Of a DNA stretch of 64,000 nucleotides, positions 1 to 11,100 are shown piece by piece. Made by a program: the position numbers and the translations under genes. The notes below the pieces were generated by a model. The model worked only from the letters and a program-made list of their open reading frames with translations. It did no database searches and had not been told where the DNA came from. Position 1 is the first letter of the stretch. Each line of letters opens with the position of its first letter. The DNA comes from Meloidogyne chitwoodi (taxonomy: Eukaryota > Nematoda > Chromadorea > Rhabditida > Meloidogynidae), in the NCBI GenBank assembly GCA_015183035.1, contig JACZZP010000019.1:992001-1056000 (forward strand), given 5' to 3'.

Positions 1-392
1 AAAAGGATACTTTGAAGGCAACTCGCCAATCTAAAAGGATCCGAAGGGCTACATATGCCTTATCGGAATCATATGAATTTGCCAAATTTCGCAGCAAATT
101 AATTAGAAAAGAAATGCCTTTAACTTCTAAAGAAGAATTAACGTGGAAATTAATTAATGTAGATGTTAATTTTTCAAAGGTTAACTCAGGCCAGAATAGT
201 ATCTCAAAGCTCCAGGAAATAGAACGACAAAACAAGAGATTCGATTACTTAAATATAATATATGGAAGGTTAAATTGGGCTGAATTAGAAAGAAGCCGAA
301 ATTCAGAAGTTAAAAAATTGGAATTTGAAGAGAAGGAGGGCAAAGAAATGATGAAAATAATACCATTGGAATATAATTCTAATAAAGAATAA
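1..392 (+). CDS. 3' end of an unrecognised protein-coding gene (partial)
   Basis: An open frame runs from the first base of the window to a TAA ending at 392, so the start and any earlier exons lie outside. No ATG is needed inside the window; the frame is open through position 3. The visible ~129 residues are highly charged, rich in Lys, Arg and Glu, with basic clusters such as KRIRR near the start and an acidic/basic C-terminus (EEKEGKEMMK). No domain is recognised. AT-rich non-coding sequence follows directly. It could be the last exon of a gene or a chance open frame; codon use looks coding, so a real terminal exon is the better guess. Confidence 0.5.
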   Translation, partial: KDTLKATRQSKRIRRATYALSESYEFAKFRSKLIRKEMPLTSKEELTWKLINVDVNFSKVNSGQNSISKLQEIERQNKRFDYLNIIYGRLNWAELERSRNSEVKKLEFEEKEGKEMMKIIPLEYNSNKE

Positions 393-697
393 TTAAAATT
401 AGGAAAAATAAAATAAATATATTTTTAAATAAATAAACATATTTTTAAATAAATGAATATGTAATTAAAATATTTTTAAATAAACCCTCACACCTAAAAG
501 GTCATATTTTTCCTAGATGTCCCACCACAAGTACCCAACAACATGTACCCCTTAAAAGGAGTTTTAAAAAAAAAACTGAATCGAATGATCTATAAAATTC
601 AAAAATTTTTTAATATATAATAATAATAAAATAATTTTAATTGGTAGTTTATCTATCTTTTAAATAAAACTTAATAACATATTCATTTTTTTTATAG

Positions 698-1240
698 ATG
701 CAATATTTACCAGCAGAAATACAACTTAAAATTTTCAAAAATCTCAACTTTGATGAATTATTTCAAATTAAACAAATTAATAAATACTTTAATGAATTTA
801 TTAAAAAATATGAAAAGGAATTGGCTAAACAATCGTTTCATTCATGCCATTTCACCGGAAGTCCAATATTTTACAATGAAAAAATTGTTGAAGTCAATTT
901 TCCTTTAAATAATCATCTTCAAAAGAAGTGGTATTTGGCTTTAAATGCGAAAAAACAAATCTTTGAAGGATCAATTAGTCCGGCAATAGTATTATGTAAA
1001 CATAAGAACTGCTGGAAGGATACTGTAATCATTAATTTACCTTTAAAACCAAAAAACCTGAGGGAATTAACAATTGTTCATCATTTGTTAGTAAAACTTT
1101 TCAAGAGTAAATTCGAGATGATTGAGTGCAATAATTTTGTGTTCAACCATCAATTTATTAAGTTACTTTTTGACAATGAAGAAATTGACAATTTAAAAAG
1201 AAATTTTCAAACATTAGATTTAATGGTGAAAGAAGAATGA
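698..1240 (+). CDS. F-box protein, short nematode type
   Basis: This single-exon frame encodes 180 aa. Residues 3-40 fit an F-box: LPAEIQLKIFKNL, then a helix with IKQINKYFNEFI. F-box proteins bind Skp1 and recruit substrates to SCF ubiquitin ligases. The rest has no recognised repeat domain but resembles the variable substrate-binding half of the many small F-box proteins of tylenchid nematodes. The ATG directly follows TTTTTTTTATAG, a strong splice-acceptor context. Either the start is trans-spliced to a leader or an upstream exon exists; no upstream coding exon was found. The family call is fairly sure, the substrate unknown. Confidence 0.75.
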   Translation: MQYLPAEIQLKIFKNLNFDELFQIKQINKYFNEFIKKYEKELAKQSFHSCHFTGSPIFYNEKIVEVNFPLNNHLQKKWYLALNAKKQIFEGSISPAIVLCKHKNCWKDTVIINLPLKPKNLRELTIVHHLLVKLFKSKFEMIECNNFVFNHQFIKLLFDNEEIDNLKRNFQTLDLMVKEE

Positions 1241-1241
1241 T

Positions 1242-1941
1242 TAGTTAAAAATAGATGTCAAATTTTAAATATTTTCATATCTAATAGAACACAGCAGCTT
1301 AAAATGCACTAGGTCAGTCACTAGTGGTCGAGTGTCGTACTTTTGGTGTAGTTGCGAAACGCTCCGACTAGAAGAAGAAAGGGGCAAGACATTTTTCCTA
1401 CTTTTGACCGAAAAAAAAAAAAAAAATTTTTTCATCGGATATCTCACGAGAAAATCGAATTTGAATTTCGTAACTTCATATTTATTTTCGATATTTTACA
1501 AAATAGCGTGTGATATAAATATACAGAGAAAGAAAAATACAAAAAAACGCTGAAACATCCCTTTTTCCTTTTTCGGCACTGAAACGGCTAAGAGTGACTT
1601 GTTAAGATGCTGTGTAGAATAAGCAAAAGAAGAGGAATATAAATAGATTTTTTTTTGTTCCTTTTTTTTATTAATAAGAAGATGTTGCGTTTCCACAAAC
1701 GCATTAAAATCAGATAAATAAATAAATAAATAAATATATATTTAATTTAAATAAAATATACATATTAAATAAATAAAAATATATTAAATAATTAAAAATT
1801 AAATTAATTAATTAAATAAATAAATATATGTCTAAAAATAGAATAAATAAATAAAAAGTACAAAATAATTAAAAAAAATATATATATAAACAAAGTAATA
1901 AATTTATTTGGGCTAAAAAAGAAAAGGACGTGAAAAAGAAT
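1242..1941. other. Intergenic, AT-rich, no gene seen
   Basis: No supported gene. A moderately GC-rich patch at 1300-1440 has no recognised RNA or protein signature. Simple AAATAAATA-type runs fill 1700-1900 up to the retroelement. Confidence 0.6.
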
Positions 1942-1946
1942 AATAT

Positions 1947-2679
1947 TGTCGCCAATGGCGACCCTTTCTTTTGTCGTATTGTCCTATTTCATTTTGTCCC
2001 TGTTTTTAAATGTCCCTTTTTAATTACTACGCCTATTTTCTCTTTTAGCCGGCTGGTTTAAGTAAGACACGCCCACACGTCAGCCGGTATTTAAGCATTT
2101 ATTTTTCCCCCATTTTTATGTATTCCGTTGTATTCCACCATTGTTGACCTCACACTGTCCATTAATTATATTTGTGCTCCTATTATTTTTATTTTTGTGC
2201 TTTATTATAATATTTGGATAAAATAAATATTTTTCTTCGTTCTTCTTTATTCTTTTGGTTGATTAAGGACTTGTCCTCTCCGGTCGATTGGCAACAGTCG
2301 ACTCAGCAATCGTCTCAACAAAGTCAACTAAAATTAGTTGACTATCGCTCTTCTCTTCAATCGACTCTCCTCTCCCGTCGATTAACAACAATAAAGGCGA
2401 CTATTTACTATCGCCTTTCGCCCGGTCGACTCTTTTCAAAATCGACCAAGAACAACAAAGTCGACTATTTCATAGTCGACTATTAACAACAGAGTCGACT
2501 CTTACAGTCGATTATTTCATAGTCGACTCTTCGAGTTGACTCAACAACATTAGTTGACCAGTCGACTCTTCACAGTCGACTGTCAATTACACCCCATCTT
2601 TTGTGCCCGCAGGAAGAAGGACTACGCGTGGCTAGCCTATTTGAGGCTTGTGTTCTTCCCCAATTTTCCTGCGCCCACA
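1947..2679 (+). repeat. 5' LTR of the BEL/Pao element
   Basis: 733 bp, TG...CA ends, matched base for base as far as checked by 13941-14673. It should hold the element promoter and polyadenylation signals; an AATAAA lies near 2219. The right half is packed with TCGACT/GTCGAC motifs that form many small palindromes. Confidence 0.95.
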
Positions 2680-2684
2680 AAAAT

Positions 2685-2700
2685 TGGTGCAACGACCGAG
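2685..2700 (+). promoter_or_regulatory. Primer binding site for minus-strand synthesis
   Basis: TGGTGCAACGACCGAG starts 5 nt after the left LTR. It begins TGG, complementary to a tRNA CCA 3' end. The tRNA identity was not established. Confidence 0.75.
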
Positions 2701-2754
2701 AATTGACGCCCACGAATCAATCGTCAGTGCGTCCCTCGGGCAATTACAAGAAGT

Positions 2755-2866
2755 CAATCAACCTCAAGGAGTCACTTACAAGGATCAATCGACCATCAGC
2801 TGTCAACCGATCAATCAACCTTAAGAGTCACTTACAAGGATCAATCGACCATCAGCTGTCAACCGA
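2755..2866 (+). repeat. Two tandem 56-bp units in the gag leader
   Basis: A segment containing GAGTCACTTACAAGGATCAA occurs twice, at 2769 and 2825, in near-identical 56-bp units just upstream of the gag ATG. Confidence 0.85.
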
Positions 2867-2892
2867 TCAATTAATTCAAGGAGCAATCAGTT

Positions 2893-5178
2893 ATGCCGTC
2901 TTCAGGACCGATTCGCCGAGCAATCGCCCCTGTATTACGCACAATCAAGGATAGAATCACGGATGCAAACAATTTACTGGATCAACCTGTTATCAACCAG
3001 GCTACTCTCAATGGACTCCGAGTGGTCAAAACTCAACTGGAATCATCAATGGACCGTGTGAATGGACTCAATCAACATTGGCTCGAATATATGGACCACC
3101 TTGAGGAAGGTGGCTTAGAAGCTGAAGAGGATATTTATGACCAGTTCCCGCCACAACCAGAGGCTGAACAAGATGGTCAACACGAACATTTTATGGAACT
3201 ACACGAAAGAGCACGAGGAATTGTGGAACTAATCAATTTGACCATGGAAGGTCATCAGGGCCAGCAGCCGCCCGCACAACCTGCCCAAGCCGGCAATCAA
3301 CCAAATGTTGTTCAACAAGCAGTACGTCTACCTACGTTAGAACTCCCGCGCTTTGAGGGAGACTCAACTCGCTTCCGCACCTGGTGGAATGCGTTTTCAG
3401 TTGCAGTGGACCAGCAGCAGTCATTAAGCAACTTTCAAAAGCACACTTACTTATTAATGTGCCTGCCAGCAAACTCAGCAGCACGGAAGGCAGTGGAACA
3501 CTATGAACCTTCTGACACGAATTATCAACACGTTTTGGACATTATCAAGGAACGATTTGGCGACTCCAAGCGACTCGTCGACAACTTATATTCAGAACTT
3601 ATGCATTTGCCAAGGGCAAATGATTCAACTACGTCACTACGCACATTCATTGACACAGTGGATCGAATATGCTACCAGCTGGATTGCCAGGGGCAATTTC
3701 CAGACTCAACGCAAACTATGTTGCAGATTAGAAGTAAGCTGCCTCCTGCCGTTGTTCGGGAACTCCTACTCAGAGAAAAGGACTCTCGCCGGCCATGGAC
3801 CTACAAGGATATGCTCAGGCAACTTCAAGAAATTGTTAGCCTCAAGGAACAAGTACTACACTGTGTGCATTCAATGGATGACTCTACTCACGTCAAGAAG
3901 GAAAGAAAGCCGCAACCAACGCCTCCGAGGGATGTTGGTCGCTCATTTGTCGCAGCTACTGCTCAATCACGATTTCAACCAAGAGAGCCGTTTAGAAGGA
4001 ACTGCTCATTATGTTCAAAGCCAGGACACCTGCCAAGTCAATGTCGTATCTACCCAACAGCAAGAGACAGATACAGGAGAATTATAGAGATGAACCGATG
4101 TACCAGATGCCTCAGGGAGGATCACAAAACACGAGAATGTCAATCACAACGGACCTGTCCTAAATGTAAGGGTCCTCATCACTTTTTGTTATGCCAAGCC
4201 GCATCAACTCAGAACTGTCACTGGTCTTCTCAAGGAACGCCACGAATCGGTCAACTCAATCATTCACGACAAGAAGGAGCAGTCAAGGCCCGCAGTACGC
4301 CGGGTAAACCGAAGCAACTCAAGGCTATGGTCACCTACGCTCATGAGGAGCAGACTCACGAATCAACACGACACAAGGATACGTCAACGAAAAATCCGAA
4401 CTCAACTATCAGCCTGCACACGAGTGGGCCCACAAAGAAGAATGCTCTTCTACTTACACGTCACATTGTCGTCACCTCGAGGGGACATCAACTCAAGAAA
4501 AAAGTCTGTGTACTTTTTGACCCAGGCAGCATGGCAAGTTACATCACGAAGGCACTTGTCGACGAACTACATCCACCCCGAGTGGGTGCAGAACAAATGG
4601 AGGTCGAGGCCTTTGGAGGCTCTTTGACCGACTCACTCAAGTTTCACTCGCCTATGTATGAACTCAAACTTCAACGCTCTGATGGAACATGGGAGAATTG
4701 CATACTCAACCGTGTCCCAGAGATCACCAACCCATTTAATACCGTCAATTGGAATGACAATTTAGAATATGTGCCAAAGGACCTCAGGGATGCCGTCACC
4801 ATTAATCACGAGGCTCCCGCTATTATGATTGGCATTCGACAGTTTTGGAAATTCCTCAGGTCGTGGAATCAACTTTCAACCGGACTTTACCTAATTGAGT
4901 CAGTCTTCGGAAAAATGCTTGGAGGAGAATCAACCTTCAATTCTAAGAACATGAACAAGTCAATCACGATGTTAACCGTCCATCCTAGCAATGAGGATCA
5001 AGTACCAGCAAAGAATTTAATGGAAGAATGGCTTAGTTTGGAGGGTATAGGCATTCGAGAAGATCCAACTCAGAACGATGACGAACAAGCAGTTATTCTC
5101 TTCGAACAGTCAATTCGTCAACGCCCAGATGGTCACTACTCAGTGAGATGGCCTTGGGTAGATTTCAACCCGCATTAA
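2893..5178 (+). CDS. gag: Gag-protease polyprotein of the BEL/Pao element
   Basis: 761 aa. The first half is a BEL-type Gag (retrotransposon DUF1759-like): a helical N-terminus and the block LPRFEGDSTRFRTWWNAF near residues 150-170. Three zinc knuckles follow: C371-x2-C...C384, C403-x2-C...C415 and C422-x2-C...C434. An aspartic protease-like region (DUF1758 type) has its catalytic Asp at 543 in a DPGSMASY context, slightly off the usual D-T/S-G. The start ATG is the first in this frame after the leader repeats. The frame ends at 5178 and the pol frame (-1) is open from 5082, giving about 97 nt of overlap. The BEL homology passes from one frame to the other near 5170-5180. This could be programmed -1 shifting or a one-base lesion; no X-XXY-YYZ heptamer is present. 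Confidence 0.9.
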   Translation: MPSSGPIRRAIAPVLRTIKDRITDANNLLDQPVINQATLNGLRVVKTQLESSMDRVNGLNQHWLEYMDHLEEGGLEAEEDIYDQFPPQPEAEQDGQHEHFMELHERARGIVELINLTMEGHQGQQPPAQPAQAGNQPNVVQQAVRLPTLELPRFEGDSTRFRTWWNAFSVAVDQQQSLSNFQKHTYLLMCLPANSAARKAVEHYEPSDTNYQHVLDIIKERFGDSKRLVDNLYSELMHLPRANDSTTSLRTFIDTVDRICYQLDCQGQFPDSTQTMLQIRSKLPPAVVRELLLREKDSRRPWTYKDMLRQLQEIVSLKEQVLHCVHSMDDSTHVKKERKPQPTPPRDVGRSFVAATAQSRFQPREPFRRNCSLCSKPGHLPSQCRIYPTARDRYRRIIEMNRCTRCLREDHKTRECQSQRTCPKCKGPHHFLLCQAASTQNCHWSSQGTPRIGQLNHSRQEGAVKARSTPGKPKQLKAMVTYAHEEQTHESTRHKDTSTKNPNSTISLHTSGPTKKNALLLTRHIVVTSRGHQLKKKVCVLFDPGSMASYITKALVDELHPPRVGAEQMEVEAFGGSLTDSLKFHSPMYELKLQRSDGTWENCILNRVPEITNPFNTVNWNDNLEYVPKDLRDAVTINHEAPAIMIGIRQFWKFLRSWNQLSTGLYLIESVFGKMLGGESTFNSKNMNKSITMLTVHPSNEDQVPAKNLMEEWLSLEGIGIREDPTQNDDEQAVILFEQSIRQRPDGHYSVRWPWVDFNPH

Positions 5179-8100
5179 CTTCGAACTTCCGAATGGCCTA
5201 CAGTCGACTCGCGTCAGTACTACGCAACCTTCAAGCACGTCCAGATCTTTTGGCCCAGTACAATGATGTGTTCAAGGACCAAGTTTCACGAGGAATGTTG
5301 GAACCTGCGGAACGTAACCCGGAGGGAACAGAGTGCTTTCTTCCGCATCATCCTGTAATTACACATAAACTACGTATTGTTATCGACGCCAGTGCTCATT
5401 CTAGAGGTCAACTCTCACTCAACGACTGCCTCTATAGAGGTCCAGTCCTATTACCAGATCTTGTTGGCGTTCTTCTACGATTTCGTCTTCCAGCAATTGC
5501 TTTGGTTGGCGATTTGGAAAAAGCGTTTATGTCAATCTACCTAGAACCTGGAATCGACCGAGAGGTGTGTAAACTACTTTGGCTCAAGGACATTAATAAG
5601 CCCCTCAGCTTCGACAACTTACTAATACGACGTTATGCCGTCGTCGGCTTTGGAGTAATTTCATCGCCGTTCATTCTAGCAGCAGTCGTCCGTCATCACC
5701 TTCGAACTTGTGGACCATTTGCTGAATCATTAATCGACAACTTATACGTCGACAATCAATTTCTGGCATGCGACTCTCCAGAACAAGCAATCAACCAGTA
5801 TTTTCAAGTGAAGGCAATTTACCAAAAAGCAGGAATGAATATCAGAGAGTTTATTTCAAACTCTTCTGAAGTCAACAACCAACTACCCGTCGAAGACAAA
5901 TTGGAGGGACAAATCAACAAATTCTTAGGACTCAAGTGGGACACGAAGAGAGACAACTTCGTCTTCGAATTTCCTAAACTACCAAGTGGCCAACTCACGC
6001 GCCGAATCGTATTTTCGGTGGTCCACTCTATCTTTGACCCTGCTGGATTAATATCTCCATGCCTGCTTCAAGCTAAGATATTCGCCCAAGGGCTTTGGCA
6101 TGAATCTATTACTTGGGATACACCACTCTCAGAAGAATATGCTGTGGAATGGGACAGTATAACCGCAGCTTGGACTAATCAGACACTCTATGTGCCTCGC
6201 AGATGCACTCAAGGAACCGACAGGATGGTTCAACTCCACGTTTTTGCAGATGCCTCTACAGCAGCGTTTGCCACTACAGTCTACCTAAGGACCGAGTATG
6301 GGGACTCGGTCCACTCTCAGCTTGTATTTTCTAAAGGAAGATTATGCCCCAAGGCAGCAGGGAAATCACTTACTGTACCTCGATTGGAGCTACTGGCACT
6401 GCTCATCGCGGTCCGCGCCAAAACTTTTGTGAAAGAGCAGCTACACGGACTCGTCTCAGAATGTCACCTCTGGAGTGATAGTCAAATAGCCCTAGCTTGG
6501 CTACAATCAAAAGAAATTCAACCAGTTTTTGTTCAAAGGCGCCTTAAGGAAATTAGACAACACACAGATTGCACGTTTCACTATGTTCGCACGGCAGCTA
6601 ATCCTGCAGACATTTCAACACGAGGACTCACGCCTAAAGAATTGGAGAACAGTCAACTTTGGTGGGAAGGACCTGAATGGCTTGTGCTCTCGCCCGGAGA
6701 ATGGCCGGAGGAGCTGACCTTCCATGTGGCACCCGATGCTGACTCTTCATCGCAAGAAAGAGAAACATCTACTACAGGAGCTTTTGTCGTAACTCAGACT
6801 CAAAGGAATACTTCAATTATTGACCTCAGTCGTCACTCAACTTTGGACAAGGCAATTAGAGTCACCGCTTATGTTCTTCGATTTTTGGGAAGAATCAACA
6901 AGAAAGGATTATTTACCGCCTCCGACTTGGAAAAGGCTCGTTGGCTACTTATCAAGCAAGCGCAAAATCAGTTTATGGACCAGCTGGTCAACCTCAAGAT
7001 GTACACGGATGAACAAGGAATATGCCGTCTCAAAACCAGGATCATCAATCACGAAGGAGATCCAGATTTAATCAACCCAATTATATTGCCTCAGGGAGCA
7101 GAATTAACATTGCTGGTTGCACGCCAAATACACGAACGTCTTCTCCACATGGGAGTTGACTGGACACTTGGAGAATTTTTGCGCACCTATTGGACGCCTC
7201 ACGTACGTCGAATAATCAAGAAAGTGATTAGAACCTGTCCAAAATGTTCAAGGATGTGTTCTTACCCATATGCTCAACCCGACATGCCTCCACTACCAGC
7301 CGACCGCGTTAATCGCCTCAGGCCATTTTCATCAGTTGGATGTGATTATCTAGGACCATCACGAGCAAAACTTGGCAAGGAATATGTCAAAGTGTGGATT
7401 GTACTTTTTACTTGCCTCGCAACGCGCGCAGTGTATCTGGAGCCTACCATGGACCTTACTGCCGCTTCATTCACGAATATCCTTCGCCGCATGATCAGTC
7501 GCCGAGGATGCCCATCCAAAATAATATCAGACAACGGACGTCAATTTGTGCTGGCCAATAAAGCTTTACTTCGCCTTTGTCCGCCATCTATGGATCAGGA
7601 TGTTAACTCAAACAAATTATGCCTCAAGGGAATTCAATGGCTCTTCATACCACAGCTCTCTCCGTGGATGGGGGGATTTTATGAGCGTTTGGTTGGAATT
7701 GTCAAGAACTGCTTCATGCGCACCTTAGGAAGACGTTTGCTCTCCTACGATGAACTGTCCACCTTTACAGCTGAAGTAGAAGCATTGCTCAATCATCGTC
7801 CGCTTGCCAATGTGTCAGAGGAGTTGGATGCTCCGAAATCTTTGCGACCAATCGACCTCATTCAACCTGGTGCTCTAGTGGACCTTGCAGTGGCACAAGT
7901 CGACTACAACGAACATGACCGCAAGGCACCACCAGAGGACAAACTTATCGCTTGGTGGAAAGGAACTCAAGAAGCCGTGGAACAATTTTGGGACCGTTGG
8001 CTCACTGAATACCTGACTATGCTTAGAGAAAGATCAGCCTGGAAGCATAAAGGACCTCGCCTCAAGTCACTTCGCCCACCCTCAATTGGAGAAGTTGTAC

Positions 8101-11100
8101 TGATTGGAGACGATCTTCACCCACGAAATGTTTGGCAATTAGCTCGCGTTACGGAACTCAACGGATCACCACCTAATGTCAGAAGTGTAAAATTACTTCT
8201 ACCCAACGGACACATCACTACACGACCAGTATCAAAACTTTACCCGCTCGAGTGCTCCAACGACGCGCAACCTATACAAGAATCACTCACTGGACAAGAA
8301 CCAGACTCAGGATCAATACTCAGGCAACCAGGAGACCCAGCTCTAGAAATTGAGCAACCAGAGGAATTAGAACAATGTACACTTACTCCGCAGGCAAAAC
8401 AAATCAAGAAAACCTGGAACTTACGTCCACACGCAAAGAACAATACTTCATTGATCGCAATCACGAAATGGATATTGACCGTTATTTACATGTTCGCCTT
8501 ATTCACGCCCGTTTCAACACTAGTGGACTGTTCAAAGTGTCTACTCAGCTGCTCCAAGAAAGGAATCACGATAAGCACGCCCCAGGAGATCACCAAGATG
8601 GAAATTTGTTGTGAAGGTGACTGCTTGATACGACAGGCATCGCAGAATGTCACCTATGAGTTACCACAAGAGGTACTATTACACGACTACAGTTGCAAGA
8701 GTTATTTTTGGACGACTACAAGTGAGACATGTACCGTCCATACAACATGCCCAGCTATTGGAGACTGTTCACTGATCGACTGTCTCTTCTGTATTGATCA
8801 CGTAGCAAATCCGACATGTAGCCCCAGATGGGCAGCATTTTTGACAGGAATCGTCATGAGTCTCACCCTCTGTCTGTGTGGATGTCTGTTATGCTTCCTA
8901 CGGATTGTGAGCTTCAACGTGAGAACATGCATGTCAATCTTTTACTGTATCATTGGATGTGGAACACTTTGTACACGAAGGACCAAGCATCAAGCCTTAG
9001 AACTAGCCCGGACGACAGGAATCGCTCACAAGGCTAGACACATGAGACAACAAGTCGGCACCATTAGCCGCAACTTGCAACAAACCGGCCAGGAATGGAG
9101 AAGAGCTCACCTGGACCGTATACTCGGACGACGACCACGATCCTCGAATTGGATACCTTTGATCGTTTTACTCAGTTTGATCACGAGAGCAGATTCCTCC
9201 AATACCGTCGCAGTCACCACGAAGTCAGAAAATTGCCGACGAGGACAGACAGGAATCACATGTGTGCTCAACCAGGCAACTACGTTGACATTGCTACCAA
9301 AAGGCCAATCAACTACTTTGTTGCTACGAAATGAACACGGGATAGCTCTGGGAGCTCTTACAATTATTGTGGATGCACTTACTATGGATTGCGTTCAGAA
9401 ATCAGAAGGATGGTTCAGAAGCTACACCATGGAAGTGTTAGCTGTCAAAAGATGTCCTACCAGTGGATCATGCAAGGAAAATTACTGTGAAAATGTTCGA
9501 GCAGAAACTGTCATACCAGAACTCAGAGAAGTCAACAGTTTACCAGGAACCTCACGATGTGTGCCAAGCTCGTCATTTTGGTTTCAAGGATGTGCTCTTC
9601 CGACCAGCGCATGCCTATTCTACCGCTATTTTGCTCGTCCGTCTACTGGAAACACGTTCGAGCTTATCACCTGTCCAACATGGGAATTCAACATACACGC
9701 TAGCCTGCAGCTAGAAGTCAGTGGCAGGAAACCTATTCAAGACTCAACTGTTCTTCACCCTGGAATGACTTTTCACTGGAACAACGTCTCTATCACACCT
9801 ATTGCTGTCGCTGTGCCTCCGGCACCAGTCTTGAACCGGCAATTCATCACTGACGGTATGGGCGTCGCAATGATAGAAGACCTACCACGAGATTTGCACT
9901 GTTCAACTGAATCAGATGCTAGGCTATTCAATTGCACTATTTCAAGTTCAGTATGCGTCGATTGTATCGAGGATCACTCTTCAGGAGCAGCCTCGTGCAG
10001 TTGTCGTGACCTCAACATCGAACGTATATTACACGACTCTTCAGTAAGACTTCCGCTCAATGTGGCACGTCTTCAAGTAAGGAACGACCAGAAACGCGTT
10101 TATGCCGACTATGGATATTCGCCTCTTCAACTACATGTCCAGATGAAGCATTTGGAACTATTACTCGAATTTCAAGAAGCCCATTGTATTATTCAGCCAC
10201 ACAACCTTACTGGATGTTATAAATGTGAAAGTGGCGCACAACTTCAGTTTACTTGTACTACGGATCAAGGAACCGCCTTGGCCAATATTGAGTGTGCCGA
10301 CGGCACTGTATTTTCAGCACGATGTTCTCCGAATGGCACTCATGGGAAAGAAAACTTGCCGTTTGATCAATTTCAAATCAGGACCACATGCCGAGTGGAT
10401 TGCCCTGCAGGAGAAACGCATTTTGAACTTATTGGGAATCTCTACTACGTACCGATTAAGAGAAGATTCCAACATGGATACCGAGACTCAGAATCTTTGG
10501 ACATACCCGCAGGCAATTGGTGGGATGTTGGATTCGACCCAAGAGCATTGGCCTCGCTCTTGACTTCATTCTCAAGTATTACTTCTCTCTTACTTGCACT
10601 TATTATTGGAATTGGACTTATCTATTTATTTATTCGATTAGACCCGATATTTCGGGTATGGAAAACAACTGCTCGACTTGTAATGCTTTCTACTATAACT
10701 TTATTTTTCTTCAAAGCCCCGGGAGGGTCCTATGGACATGAAAATGAGAAATTTGAGAAGGTCTCGACTTTTGACCTCGAGTCAAAAGTCTCGACTTTTG
10801 ACCTCGAGTCTCGAGTCTCGACTTTTGACCTCGAGTCTCGAGTCTCGACTTTTGACCTCGAGTCTCGAGTCTCGATTTTGACCCCGAGTCTCGGGTCTCG
10901 ACTTTTGACCCCGAGTCTCGGGTCTCGACTTTTGACAACGAGTCTCCGTTGGTTTCGACCTTCGGTTTCGAGTTTGGGCATCACAAAATTAAAACTACAA
11001 GTATTCTCGTCTTGTACTACACTGCCCTCGATTACTTCGACTTCGGATATCGAGCTCAACACAATACTCGATATTTCACCACTTACCCACTCAAATGGTA

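Noticed and set aside
1265..1696. Overlapping frames on both strands of 60-73 aa
   Set aside because: Low-complexity Lys/Phe-rich translations of poly-A and poly-T runs with no support.
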